A stretch of 64,000 bases of DNA, taken from NCBI GenBank assembly GCA_020850995.1, contig JADZDP010000031.1:30367-94366 (forward strand). Direction: 5' to 3'. The notes under the pieces are model-generated. The model worked only from the letters and a program-made list of their open reading frames with translations. It searched no databases and was not told the DNA's origin. Of the stretch, positions 26,297 through 34,436 are shown piece by piece. This stretch comes from Deltaproteobacteria bacterium. Lineage in GTDB: Bacteria > Myxococcota > UBA727 > VGSZ01. Position numbers and translations under genes: made by a program. How positions within the stretch are numbered: position 1 is the first letter of the stretch; every line of letters begins with the position of its first letter.

Positions 26297-26312
26297 TACT
26301 GACCGGTCAGTA
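26297..26312. promoter_or_regulatory. Palindromic operator 1 (probable TetR site)
   Basis: TACTGACCGGTCAGTA is a perfect 16-bp palindrome, 11 bp upstream of the tetR start. The TGACCGGTCA core resembles operators of other TetR-family proteins that carry a Y-W-Y-F-type recognition helix. Occupancy here would block transcription of tetR-fas-acpS. Confidence 0.75.
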
Positions 26313-26330
26313 TGGTGGGTCGTCCTCCTA

Positions 26331-26346
26331 AACTGACCAGTCAGTA
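26331..26346. promoter_or_regulatory. Palindromic operator 2 (probable TetR site)
   Basis: AACTGACCAGTCAGTA repeats operator 1 with two differences, 34 bp away start to start (about three helical turns), 47 bp before the amidase start. The two sites bracket the likely divergent promoter region, suggesting cooperative or two-sided repression. Confidence 0.72.
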
Positions 26347-26393
26347 TGGTCAAGACCACGGGGTGCCCGCGGCCATGTGCGGTACAAGGCCGC

Positions 26394-28067
26394 ATGAGCT
26401 ACCAACGAACACCTCTCAAGGCGCCGCGCCTGGCTGGCAACGCGTTCAAGGCCGCCATCGCCGCGCTCGAGAGCCCCATCGGCAACGCCCTGCGCGACAA
26501 GACGCTCAACGATCAGGGCTTCGCCGAGCTGCGCAGAGAGCACATCGACGCGCCGCTGACGCCGCTGCCGGCGCTGCCCATTGGCGCCTGGACAGGCGCG
26601 GCGCCGGCGCTCGAGCCCATCGTCGAGCGCGCCGAGCGCGGCCCGGGCTTCGCCTTCGAGAGCGTCGCCGACTTCCAGCGCGCCTACCGCGACGGCAGGA
26701 GCGACCCCGTCCAGGTGGCCGAGCGCCTGGTCGCCATCATCGGCGAGCTCGATCGCCACGCGCCGCCCCTGCGCTTCATGGTCGCGCACCAGCCTGACGA
26801 CCTCATGCGCCAGGCGCGCGAGGCCAAGGCGCGCCTCGAGAAGAAGGCGCCGCTCTCGCCCCTCGACGGCGTGCCCGTGGCCATCAAGGACGAGGTCGAC
26901 ATGGTGCCCTACCCCACCACCGCGGGCACCAAGGTCCACGGCGGCACGCCGGCCACCCGTGACGCCTCGAGCGTCGCGCGCCTGCGCGCCACGGGGGCGC
27001 TGCTGTTCGGCAAGACCAACATGCCCGAGCTCGGGCTCACCCCCGAGGGCTACAACCCGCACCACGGCGCCTGCCGCAACCCCTACGACCCCGCGCACGA
27101 GACCGGCGGCTCGTCGGCGGGCAGCGCGGCGTCGGTGGCGGCGGGCCTGGCCCCCTTGGCGCTCGGCGCCGACGGCGGCGGCTCCATCCGCATCCCCTCG
27201 TCCCACTGCGGCGTGGTGGGGCTCAAGCCCACCTTCGGCCGCGTCAGTGAGTACGGCGCGGCGCCCTTGTGCTGGAGCGTGGGCCACATCGGGCCCATCG
27301 GCGCCACCGTCGCCGACACCGCCCTCGGCTACGCGGTCATGGCCGGCCGTGACCCGCACGACGCCAACACCATGCGCCAGCCCGACGTCGTCGTCGATGA
27401 CCTGCAAGACGGCGCGCTCAAGGGGCTGCGCGTGGGGGTGTGGGCGCCCTGGTTCGACGACGCCGACGAGGCGGTGGTCAGCGCTTGCCGCGCTGCCCTC
27501 GGCCACCTCATCGAGGCCGGCGCCGCGCAGGTGGACTTCGAGGTGCCCGAGCTGCAGCGCATGCAGAACGCCCACCTGGTGACCATCGCCTCGGAGATGC
27601 TGGCGGGCCAGCGCGCAACCCTGGCGCAGCGTCGACGCGAGTACGGCTTGCCCGTGCGCCTGGTGCTGGCGCTGGCCGAGCGCTTCACCGCCGCCGACTA
27701 CGTGCACGCGCAGCGCGTGCGCGGGCTGTTCACCGAGCGCTTCGCCGCCATCTACCAGCGCGTCGACGTCATCGCCACGCCAACCTGCGCGCTGACGGCG
27801 CCGCGCTACGCCGAGGACGCGTTGCGCCACGGGGCCAGCGACCTGCCCACCCTCGACAAGACCATGCGCTACGTGCGCCTGGGCAACTTCCTCGGCCTGC
27901 CCTCGATCTCCGTGCCCTGCGGGTACGACCAGGGGGGCATGCCCATCGGCTTGATGCTCACCGGGCGCCCCTGGGCCGAGGCCCAGCTCTTGCGCTTGGC
28001 CCGCGTCGTCGAGCGGAGCGTGCCGCGGCAGGCGCCGCGCTTCCACCGCCGGCTCTTGCCCGCCTGA
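26394..28067 (+). CDS. Amidase signature hydrolase, FAAH-like
   Basis: A 557-residue enzyme of the amidase signature family, hydrolysing a carboxamide to acid plus ammonia or amine. The catalytic triad is visible: Lys165 (P-V-A-I-K-D-E), cis-Ser240 (G-G-S-S-A-G-S) and nucleophile Ser264 (G-G-G-S-I-R-I-P). The spacings (75 and 24) equal those of mammalian fatty acid amide hydrolase (Lys142, Ser217, Ser241). The start at 26394 (MSYQRTPLKAPRLAG) is preferred to an ATG at 26346 that would overlap operator 2. No signal peptide or N-terminal membrane helix. It is divergent from the tetR-FAS operon across the operators, so a fatty-amide substrate is plausible but unproven; ammonia release would also fit the amtB-PII genes downstream. 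Confidence 0.9.
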   Translation: MSYQRTPLKAPRLAGNAFKAAIAALESPIGNALRDKTLNDQGFAELRREHIDAPLTPLPALPIGAWTGAAPALEPIVERAERGPGFAFESVADFQRAYRDGRSDPVQVAERLVAIIGELDRHAPPLRFMVAHQPDDLMRQAREAKARLEKKAPLSPLDGVPVAIKDEVDMVPYPTTAGTKVHGGTPATRDASSVARLRATGALLFGKTNMPELGLTPEGYNPHHGACRNPYDPAHETGGSSAGSAASVAAGLAPLALGADGGGSIRIPSSHCGVVGLKPTFGRVSEYGAAPLCWSVGHIGPIGATVADTALGYAVMAGRDPHDANTMRQPDVVVDDLQDGALKGLRVGVWAPWFDDADEAVVSACRAALGHLIEAGAAQVDFEVPELQRMQNAHLVTIASEMLAGQRATLAQRRREYGLPVRLVLALAERFTAADYVHAQRVRGLFTERFAAIYQRVDVIATPTCALTAPRYAEDALRHGASDLPTLDKTMRYVRLGNFLGLPSISVPCGYDQGGMPIGLMLTGRPWAEAQLLRLARVVERSVPRQAPRFHRRLLPA

Positions 28068-28120
28068 CGGTCATTGCCCCGGACGAGCGGTCGGCGCTAT
28101 CACCCGCCCAGGAGGATCTC

Positions 28121-28675
28121 ATGAAGAACATCGCAGCCTGCTTCCTGCTCGCCACCGCCACGCTCGCGTGCGCTCAGGCCAAGAACCTCGCCGGTGACGT
28201 CAACGCCGCCGCCGCCGACGCCGACAAGGCCGCCAAGGAGGCGGAAGAGAAGGCCGCCACCGAGAAGGCCGCCGCCGAGAAGGCCGCCGCCGAGGCCGAC
28301 GCCGCCGCCAAGCTGGCCGCCTCGCTCGACGACGCCGTGGCCACCAACGCCAAGCTCGCTGAGGGCGCCCTGCTCATCGACGTGCGCGCCGCCGACAAGG
28401 CCACCGACCTGCTCGCCACCGCCACCAACATCCCCGCCGCCGACTGGGACGCGAAGAAGGCCGACTTCGACAAGCTCACCGGCGGCGACAAGGCCAAGGG
28501 CGTGGTGCTCTACTGCGACGACGGCTCCGGTGCCGTCGCCGTGCGCGACAAGCTCAAAGCGGCAGGCCACACCGCCGTGTGGGCGCAGATGAAGTCCGCG
28601 CTCGTCGTCACCGACGCGCGCGCCAAGGCCGCGGCCGAGGTGAAGGACGCGACCAAGAAGAAGAAGAGCAAGTAG
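28121..28675 (+). CDS. Lipoprotein with Ala-rich coiled coil and rhodanese-like domain
   Basis: A 184-residue protein; the start at 28121 has an AGGAGG site 6 bp upstream. Signal peptide with L-A-C lipobox (T-A-T-L-A-C-A-Q), then an Ala/Glu/Lys repeat helix (about residues 28-68) likely to be an extended coiled coil. The C-terminal part has the rhodanese order: L-I-D-V-R-A-A-D-K, a linker, then V-V-L-Y-C-D-D-G-S-G-A-V-A-V with a Cys at the active-loop position. The loop is atypical (C-D-D-G-S-G-A-V rather than C-x-x-G-x-R-S), so sulfur transfer is uncertain. Lys-rich tail. A strong terminator follows 40 bp downstream. Confidence 0.8.
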   Translation: MKNIAACFLLATATLACAQAKNLAGDVNAAAADADKAAKEAEEKAATEKAAAEKAAAEADAAAKLAASLDDAVATNAKLAEGALLIDVRAADKATDLLATATNIPAADWDAKKADFDKLTGGDKAKGVVLYCDDGSGAVAVRDKLKAAGHTAVWAQMKSALVVTDARAKAAAEVKDATKKKKSK

Positions 28676-28714
28676 CCCGCCGCGGCCCCGCGTGTACGGG
28701 GTCGGTAAGACACG

Positions 28715-28747
28715 CGCGCGCCCCCTTGCGGGGGCGCGTGGTTTTTT
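28715..28747 (+). terminator. Strong Rho-independent terminator
   Basis: Stem 28717-28725 pairs with 28730-28738 (9 bp, all G-C; two more pairs possible outward) around a 4-nt loop, followed within 3 nt by six T residues (28742-28747). It ends the rhodanese-lipoprotein transcript. Only 36 bp separate it from the amtB start. Confidence 0.92.
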
Positions 28748-28783
28748 GCGAGAGCAGCACGCGAACATCGCGAGGGGGGCGCC

Positions 28784-30043
28784 GTGCAGGGCACCGTGCA
28801 AGCGACCATCGACTCCGGCAGCACTGCGTGGATGCTGACCAGCTCGGCGCTGGTGCTGCTGATGGTGCCAGGGCTCGCGCTCTTCTACGGCGGCATGGTG
28901 CGCAAGAAGAACGTGCTCGCCACCATGATGCACAGCTTCATCGCCATGGCTGTCATCGGCGTGCAGTGGGTGCTCTGGGGCTACTGCCTGTCCTTTGGTA
29001 GCAGCCACGGCGGCGTCATCGGCTTCGACGCCTCTCTGCTTGGACTGTCGGGCGTGCCGCACACGCGGCTGTTCGGCGACAAGGGCATCCCCGAGCTGGT
29101 GTTCGTGATGTTCCAGGGCAAGTTCGCCATCATCACGCCGGCGCTCATCTCGGGCGCCATCGCCGAGCGGATGAAGCTGCGCTCGTACCTGGTGTTCATC
29201 GTGCTGTGGAGCACCTTGGTCTACTGCCCGCTGGCGCATTGGGTGTGGGCGAGCGACGGCTGGCTCTTCAAGCTCGGCGTGCTCGACTTCGCGGGCGGCA
29301 CCGTGGTGCACATCGCCGCCGGCTTCTCGGCGCTCGTGCTCGCCATCCTGCTCGGGCCCCGGCGCGACCACCGCCCTGGCGGCGGCCACGCCATCGTGCC
29401 GAACAACCTCGCGTTCACGCTGACGGGCGCGGGGCTGCTGTGGTTCGGTTGGTTCGGCTTCAACGCCGGCTCGGCCGTAGCGGTGGAGGCGCCGGTGTCG
29501 GGCGCCGTGGCGGGGCTCGCCTTCACCACCACGCAAGCGGCCGCCGCCGCGGCCGCGCTCACCTGGATGCTCGTGGAGCGGCTGCACCAAGGCAAGGCCA
29601 CCAGCGTGGGCTTCGCCTCGGGCATCGTCGCGGGCCTCGTCGCCATTACGCCCGCCGCCGGGCACGTGCTGCCGGTCAACGCGCTGGCGCTCGGCGTCGT
29701 CGCGGCGCTGGTCTGTTACGTGGCCGTGCAGCAGAAGAACAAGACCAAGCTCGACGACAGCCTCGACGCCTTCGCGGTCCACGGCGTCGGCGGCGTGGTG
29801 GGCGCGGTGTTGGTGGGCGTGCTCTGCTTCACGCCGGTGGCCGGGGTGCTGCAAGGGTCCTTTGCGCAGCTCGGCAAGCAGCTCGTCGGCGTGGGCGTGT
29901 CCATCGGCTACTGCGCGCTCATGACGCTGGCCCTGGGCCTCCTCGTCAAGAAGCTGTTCGGCCTGCGCGTCACCGAGCAGACCGAGCGCGACGGCCTCGA
30001 CATCGCCGTCCATGGCGAGCGCGGCTACCATCTCGAGAGCTGA
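28784..30043 (+). CDS. amtB: Ammonium transporter
   Basis: A 419-residue channel of the Amt/Rh family that conducts ammonium across the inner membrane as a trimer. GTG start at 28784. About eleven transmembrane segments; twin pore histidines His176 (G-G-T-V-V-H-I-A-A-G) and His333 (F-A-V-H-G-V-G-G-V). The first helix carries M-V-P-G-L-A-L-F-Y-G-G-M-V-R-K-K-N, a family signature. There is no obvious cleavable signal peptide, unlike E. coli AmtB. Followed after 11 bp by a PII gene, the usual amtB-glnK pair. No sigma-54 (-24/-12) promoter was seen between the terminator and the start. Confidence 0.96.
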   Translation: MQGTVQATIDSGSTAWMLTSSALVLLMVPGLALFYGGMVRKKNVLATMMHSFIAMAVIGVQWVLWGYCLSFGSSHGGVIGFDASLLGLSGVPHTRLFGDKGIPELVFVMFQGKFAIITPALISGAIAERMKLRSYLVFIVLWSTLVYCPLAHWVWASDGWLFKLGVLDFAGGTVVHIAAGFSALVLAILLGPRRDHRPGGGHAIVPNNLAFTLTGAGLLWFGWFGFNAGSAVAVEAPVSGAVAGLAFTTTQAAAAAAALTWMLVERLHQGKATSVGFASGIVAGLVAITPAAGHVLPVNALALGVVAALVCYVAVQQKNKTKLDDSLDAFAVHGVGGVVGAVLVGVLCFTPVAGVLQGSFAQLGKQLVGVGVSIGYCALMTLALGLLVKKLFGLRVTEQTERDGLDIAVHGERGYHLES

Positions 30044-30054
30044 GGAGTCGCACG

Positions 30055-30414
30055 ATGAAGCTGATCATCGCCGTCATCAGGCCCGAGCGCCTCGAAGCGG
30101 TCCAAGAAGAGCTGCAGAAGGTGCTCGACGAGGACGACAACTACCGCATCACCGTCGACGCCGTGGAGGGCCACGGGGCCCAGCACGGCGAGGTCGAGCT
30201 GTTCCGCGGCCAAGCCGTGCGGCCGCGTATGATCCCGAAGACGCGCATCATGGTGGGCGTCAACGACAAGTACGTCGAGCCCACCGTGCAGGCCATCCTG
30301 CGCGCCGCGCGCACCGAGAGCGGCGGCGCCGTGGGCGACGGCAAGATCTTCGTCACGCCGCTCGACGAGTGCATCCGCATCCGCACGGGGGAGCGCGGGG
30401 GCGGAGCGATCTGA
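30055..30414 (+). CDS. glnK: PII nitrogen regulatory protein, T-loop variant
   Basis: A 119-residue PII protein that would sense ADP/ATP and 2-oxoglutarate and plug AmtB. Conserved: K-L-I-I-A-V-I-R-P start, Gln43 in G-H-G-A-Q-H-G-E (equals Gln39 of E. coli), the lysine after I-P (P-K-T-R-I) and the B/C-loop motif V-G-D-G-K-I-F-V with I-R-I-R-T-G-E-R-G. Unusual: the T-loop reads L-F-R-G-Q-A-V-R-P-R-M-I-P-K where E. coli has L-Y-R-G-A-E-Y-M-V-D-F-L-P-K, so Tyr46 is Phe50 and the modified Tyr51 is Val55. There is also a four-residue insertion near residue 26. Uridylylation or adenylylation at Tyr51 is therefore impossible. Same operon as amtB. Confidence 0.93.
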   Translation: MKLIIAVIRPERLEAVQEELQKVLDEDDNYRITVDAVEGHGAQHGEVELFRGQAVRPRMIPKTRIMVGVNDKYVEPTVQAILRAARTESGGAVGDGKIFVTPLDECIRIRTGERGGGAI

Positions 30415-30565
30415 TCGGATCCTCGACCGATGCTCGCGCGCGATGGGCGCGTCGGTAGCCAAGGCGGCGCGCTCGACCCAGGGCCACCGCGGCGCTCCCA
30501 TCGGTCAACACGCCGGATCCTCCGTCGACCAGCGCCCCAGCACGCGCGGCGCCGAAAATCAGCGC

Positions 30566-32299
30566 ATGGACGCGCGCCTCTCGCAGCTCCTCGACGCGGA
30601 GGTGGAGAAGACGCGGCAGCGCTTCCTGCGCACCTTGCCGCTCGTGGCCAAGCTGCTGCTGCCCGCCGTGGCCGTCCAGCTCGTGGTCGCTCCCGGCGCC
30701 GCCATCGGCTACCTGGTGTTCGCGCTGGCCGGCATGGCGCTTCCCCTGGTGCTCGACGACACGCGCTCGCTGCGCTTCAACCTCGTCGTGGTGGCGCTCT
30801 TGCCCATCGTGGCCGCCAGCATCGTGCAGCTCACGCGCGGCCCCTTCGTGGCCGCGGCGTCGTTCCTGGTGCCAATCCTCTACTGCCTGGCGGTGGGCGC
30901 CATGTCCTTCCATTTGCGCCCGGGCCTGGTGCTGGTCACCGGTGCGCTGGGCGCGCTGTTCTGGCTCGCCGACTACACCTGGCTCCTGCGCCCGAACCTC
31001 GACCCGGCGCTGCTCGCCGGCGCGCCCCTCGATTGGTCCTCGCAGATCACGCGCGTGATCTTCATGCTCGCCTTCACCGGCGCGGTGGCGCGCGCGGTGA
31101 GCGTGGTGAAGGTGATGTTCTTCCAGGCGGCCGCCGCGGCGCGCGCGCAAGACCTGTTCGCCAAGTACCGCCTCGAGCGCGTGCTCGGCGAGGGCGGCAT
31201 GGGCCGCGTGTGGGCGGCCACCTACTGCCCCGAGGGCGGCTTCGTGCGCCCCGTGGCCGTGAAGCTCATCCACGATCACCTCGCCAAGCAGCCCGCCTTC
31301 GTCGACGCATTTCGCCGCGAGGCCGAGGTGTCGGCGCTGCTCTTGCACAAGAACATCGTGCAGGTGCTCGACTTCGGCCGCGAGGGCGAGCGCTGGTTCT
31401 TGTGCATGGAGCTGGTTGACGGCGTCACGCTGTCGGCGCTGCTGCGACGCGCGCGGCGCGCGCGCCGTCAGTTGCCACCCGCGGTGGCGCTCTACCTGGC
31501 GCGCGAGATCGTCGAGGCCATCGGCTACGCGCACGTCGACGCCACCGATGTGCGCGGGCGCCCGCTGCGCCTGGTGCACCGCGACCTCGCGCCCGCCAAC
31601 GTGCTGGTGTCGCGCGCCGGTCAGGTCAAGGTCACCGACTTCGGCGTCGCCCTGGCGCGCAACCTGCGCGAGAGCACCGGGAGCGCGAGCGGGGGCGGCA
31701 GCGCGGGCGGCTTCACCGGCGTAGTCGGTCACCTCGGCTACATGTCGCCCGAGCAGGCGCGAGGCGAGCGCCCCGACGCGCGCGCCGACCTGTACGCGGT
31801 CGGCGTGATGCTGTGGGAGATGCTGGCCGGGCGGCGGCTGTTCGCCGGCAGAGGCACGAGCTTCCTCGCCGACGCGGGCGCTGCCGCCGTGGTGCCCTCG
31901 CTGCGCACGGTGCGCCCAGAGCTTGAGCGCGGCCCCTACGACGCCATCATTGAGCGCGCCACCGCCGGCGACCGCACCGCGCGCTACGCGTCGGCGCGCG
32001 AGCTCGGACGCGCACTGTGCGCGGCGCTCGACGAGCTCGGCTGGCCCGATGAGCGCGACCTCGCGTCGTTGGTTCGTGAATGCGTCGACGTCCAAGACGT
32101 CCACGACGCCCGTGACGCGCAGGATGCCCGCGACCGGCACGAGCCACCAGAGGCGCTCGAGACCACCATCGAGGAGGGCAGCAGCGACAGCGCCACCCCC
32201 GATGACATCGAGGACCTCCCCACGGCGCTGCAGGGCGCCGGCCGCAGGGCGCGCGGCGACACTACCGTGGGAGGCGCGGTATACCGGGAGTGTGGTTGA
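30566..32299 (+). CDS. Membrane Ser/Thr protein kinase with N-terminal transmembrane domain
   Basis: A 577-residue protein. Residues about 20-175 hold five or six hydrophobic segments, followed by a Hanks-type kinase domain (about 193-470): G-E-G-G-M-G-R-V-W, Lys233 in V-A-V-K-L-I, Asp340 in H-R-D-L-A-P-A-N, D-F-G-V-A-L, Y-M-S-P-E-Q. The membrane part precedes the kinase, the reverse of PknB-type kinases. The C-terminal 60 residues are Asp/Arg-rich, with a D-V-Q-D-V-H-D-A-R-D-A-Q-D-A repeat. The start MDARLSQLLDAEVEKTRQRF was chosen over upstream starts lacking plausible protein sequence. It overlaps the next kinase gene by 8 bp, so the two are made together. Confidence 0.9.
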   Translation: MDARLSQLLDAEVEKTRQRFLRTLPLVAKLLLPAVAVQLVVAPGAAIGYLVFALAGMALPLVLDDTRSLRFNLVVVALLPIVAASIVQLTRGPFVAAASFLVPILYCLAVGAMSFHLRPGLVLVTGALGALFWLADYTWLLRPNLDPALLAGAPLDWSSQITRVIFMLAFTGAVARAVSVVKVMFFQAAAAARAQDLFAKYRLERVLGEGGMGRVWAATYCPEGGFVRPVAVKLIHDHLAKQPAFVDAFRREAEVSALLLHKNIVQVLDFGREGERWFLCMELVDGVTLSALLRRARRARRQLPPAVALYLAREIVEAIGYAHVDATDVRGRPLRLVHRDLAPANVLVSRAGQVKVTDFGVALARNLRESTGSASGGGSAGGFTGVVGHLGYMSPEQARGERPDARADLYAVGVMLWEMLAGRRLFAGRGTSFLADAGAAAVVPSLRTVRPELERGPYDAIIERATAGDRTARYASARELGRALCAALDELGWPDERDLASLVRECVDVQDVHDARDAQDARDRHEPPEALETTIEEGSSDSATPDDIEDLPTALQGAGRRARGDTTVGGAVYRECG

Positions 32300-34436
32300 G
32301 CCGCTGATCCTGCTCGATCGTTACGAGGTCATCCGCCGCCTGGCCATCGGCGGCATGGGTGAGATCTTCCTCGCGCGTCAGCGCATGGGCCAACAGGGCA
32401 AGGGCATCTCGCGCCTGGCCATCGTCAAGACGCTGCGCCCGGAGCTGGCCGACGACAACGAGTCGCTCGAGCAGTTCCTCGACGAGGCGCGCGTGGCCGC
32501 GCAGCTCAGCCACCCGAACGTCGTGCAGATCTTCGAGGTCGGGCTGGTGCGTGGCGTGCACTTCATCGCCATGGAGTACATCGGCGGCATCGACCTGGCG
32601 GCGCTGCGTCGCGCGGGTGCCAAGAGCGGCATGCGCATCACGCCGCGCGTGGCCGCCGCGCTCATCCGCGACGCAGCGCTGGGGCTCGACTACGCGCACC
32701 ACGCCGTCGACGAGACCGGGCGCTCACTCTCCATCGTGCATCGCGACGTCAGCCCGCACAACATCATGGTGCGCGCCGACGGTCTGGTGAAGGTCGTCGA
32801 CTTCGGGGTCGCGCTGGCGTCGAACCAGCACCACGAGACCCAGGGCGACAAGCTCAAGGGCAAGATCCGCTACATGTCGCCCGAGCAACTGCTGGGCGAA
32901 GACCTCGACGGACGCAGCGACCTGTTCTCGCTCGGCATCGTGCTGTGGGAGCTGTTGGCTGGCCGCACCATGTTCCAAAACGGCGCCAACCCCATCGACG
33001 TGTTCCAACGCATCCTGGCCGGCGACTTCGCCAAGCCCTCCGTGCACCAGCCCGATGTGCCACCCGTCCTCGACGAGGTGGTGGCGCGCGCGCTGCGGAT
33101 CAAACGCGAGGAGCGCTTCGCGCGGGGCACCGAGCTGGCCGCGGCGCTGCGCTCGTTCCTCGACGGCGGCGGCCCCGTGGAGGGCGAGGTGCGCGAGCTG
33201 GTCGAGGCCACCGCCGGCCAGCACATCGCCGAGCGCGTGCGCGACCTGACGCCGCGCGCGGTGTCGATCTACGGCATCGGTGACACCGGCGAGGGACGCG
33301 CGCTCGGCGACGAGCTCACGGCGGCGGGCCGCAGCGACGACGGCGGCACGGGCACCATCGACAGCGCCGCCGCGACCCGCCTGGTGCGCCCGTCGTCGCT
33401 CGTGGAAGATCTCGACTCGTCGGCGCTCGAGCCCAGCGATGGCGGCGCGCTGCTCGACGCGGCCGAGCTCTCCGGCGTGCTGCACGGCGATCGACGCTTC
33501 ATCTCGGTGCTGGTGGGTCTGTTGCCCGGCTGGGGTGCGCTCGCCGGCCGCATCTCCAACGTGCCCATGGGCGCCTTCGCCATCAACCGCCTGAAGAACC
33601 TGTTCTTCCGCGAGCTCGAGGCCATGGCGAAGCACGAGCGCGGCGTGGTGGTGCGGCGCGGTCCCGACTCCTTCGTGCTCGCCTTCGGCACCGCCGAGCC
33701 CGACCCCAGCGACGTGCCTCGAGCGGTGCTGTGCGCGCTGCGCGTGCAGAAGCTGCTCGACGACCTGGCGCGCGACCCCACGCAGAAGATCTCCTCGCAC
33801 ATCGGCGTCGCCACCGGCACGGCGCTGGCCACGCCCGATGACGACGGACCCCTGCAGATCGCCGGCAGCGTGGTGGAGCGCGCCGAAGCGCTGGCAACGC
33901 ATGCGCGGGTCGCCGGCGTCGGCGTGCTCTTGACCGCACAGGTGGCGGAGCTGGTGCGGGGCCGCGTGCTGCTACGCGCCCTCCCGCACGCCCCCGCCGA
34001 CGGCGCGATCGGCGAAGCGGTGCACGAGGCGGTGGCTCCGGCCGCCACGCTGCCGTCGACGCGGCGCAAGAAGGTGCTCATCGCTGACGACGCCGAGGTG
34101 TTTCGGCGCATCGAAGAGGAGATCCTGCGTCCGCTGTCCTATGCGTTCGTGCATGCGAAGGACGGCGCGCAGGCGCTCAAGCTCGCGGCAGACGAGGCGC
34201 CCGACCTGATCCTGCTCGATGTGCAGATGCCGGTGATGGACGGCGTGCAGGTGCTCAGCTTCCTCAAGAGGAACCCGCAGACGCAGGCCATTCCCGTGTG
34301 CGTGGTGACCACCATCGGCCGCGCCCACGACGAGGAGCTGCTGAGGAAGGGCGGCGCCGACGCCTTTCTCACCAAGCCGGTCAAGCCGGGCGTGTTGATC
34401 CAAACCGTGCGCCGCCTGCTCAAGGAGATCGAGTAG
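32292..34436 (+). CDS. Ser/Thr kinase fused to a degenerate cyclase-like domain and a receiver domain
   Basis: A 714-residue protein with a GTG start overlapping the previous stop. Kinase domain about 8-285: A-I-G-G-M-G-E-I-F, Lys46, Asp152 in H-R-D-V-S-P-H-N, D-F-G-V-A-L, Y-M-S-P-E-Q. Residues about 390-570 follow the order of class III nucleotidyl cyclases (I-S-V-L-V-G-L-L; R-G-P-D-S-F-V-L-A-F; H-I-G-V-A-T-G; V-V-E-R-A-E-A-L-A), but the first metal Asp is Gly, so it is probably a non-catalytic sensor or protein-binding module. Residues about 590-714 are a CheY-like receiver with A-D-D-A-E-V, phosphoacceptor Asp643 (L-L-D-V-Q-M-P-V-M-D-G) and T-K-P-V-K. One chain thus joins Ser/Thr and His-Asp signalling. 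No membrane segment. Confidence 0.88.
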   Translation: MVEPLILLDRYEVIRRLAIGGMGEIFLARQRMGQQGKGISRLAIVKTLRPELADDNESLEQFLDEARVAAQLSHPNVVQIFEVGLVRGVHFIAMEYIGGIDLAALRRAGAKSGMRITPRVAAALIRDAALGLDYAHHAVDETGRSLSIVHRDVSPHNIMVRADGLVKVVDFGVALASNQHHETQGDKLKGKIRYMSPEQLLGEDLDGRSDLFSLGIVLWELLAGRTMFQNGANPIDVFQRILAGDFAKPSVHQPDVPPVLDEVVARALRIKREERFARGTELAAALRSFLDGGGPVEGEVRELVEATAGQHIAERVRDLTPRAVSIYGIGDTGEGRALGDELTAAGRSDDGGTGTIDSAAATRLVRPSSLVEDLDSSALEPSDGGALLDAAELSGVLHGDRRFISVLVGLLPGWGALAGRISNVPMGAFAINRLKNLFFRELEAMAKHERGVVVRRGPDSFVLAFGTAEPDPSDVPRAVLCALRVQKLLDDLARDPTQKISSHIGVATGTALATPDDDGPLQIAGSVVERAEALATHARVAGVGVLLTAQVAELVRGRVLLRALPHAPADGAIGEAVHEAVAPAATLPSTRRKKVLIADDAEVFRRIEEEILRPLSYAFVHAKDGAQALKLAADEAPDLILLDVQMPVMDGVQVLSFLKRNPQTQAIPVCVVTTIGRAHDEELLRKGGADAFLTKPVKPGVLIQTVRRLLKEIE

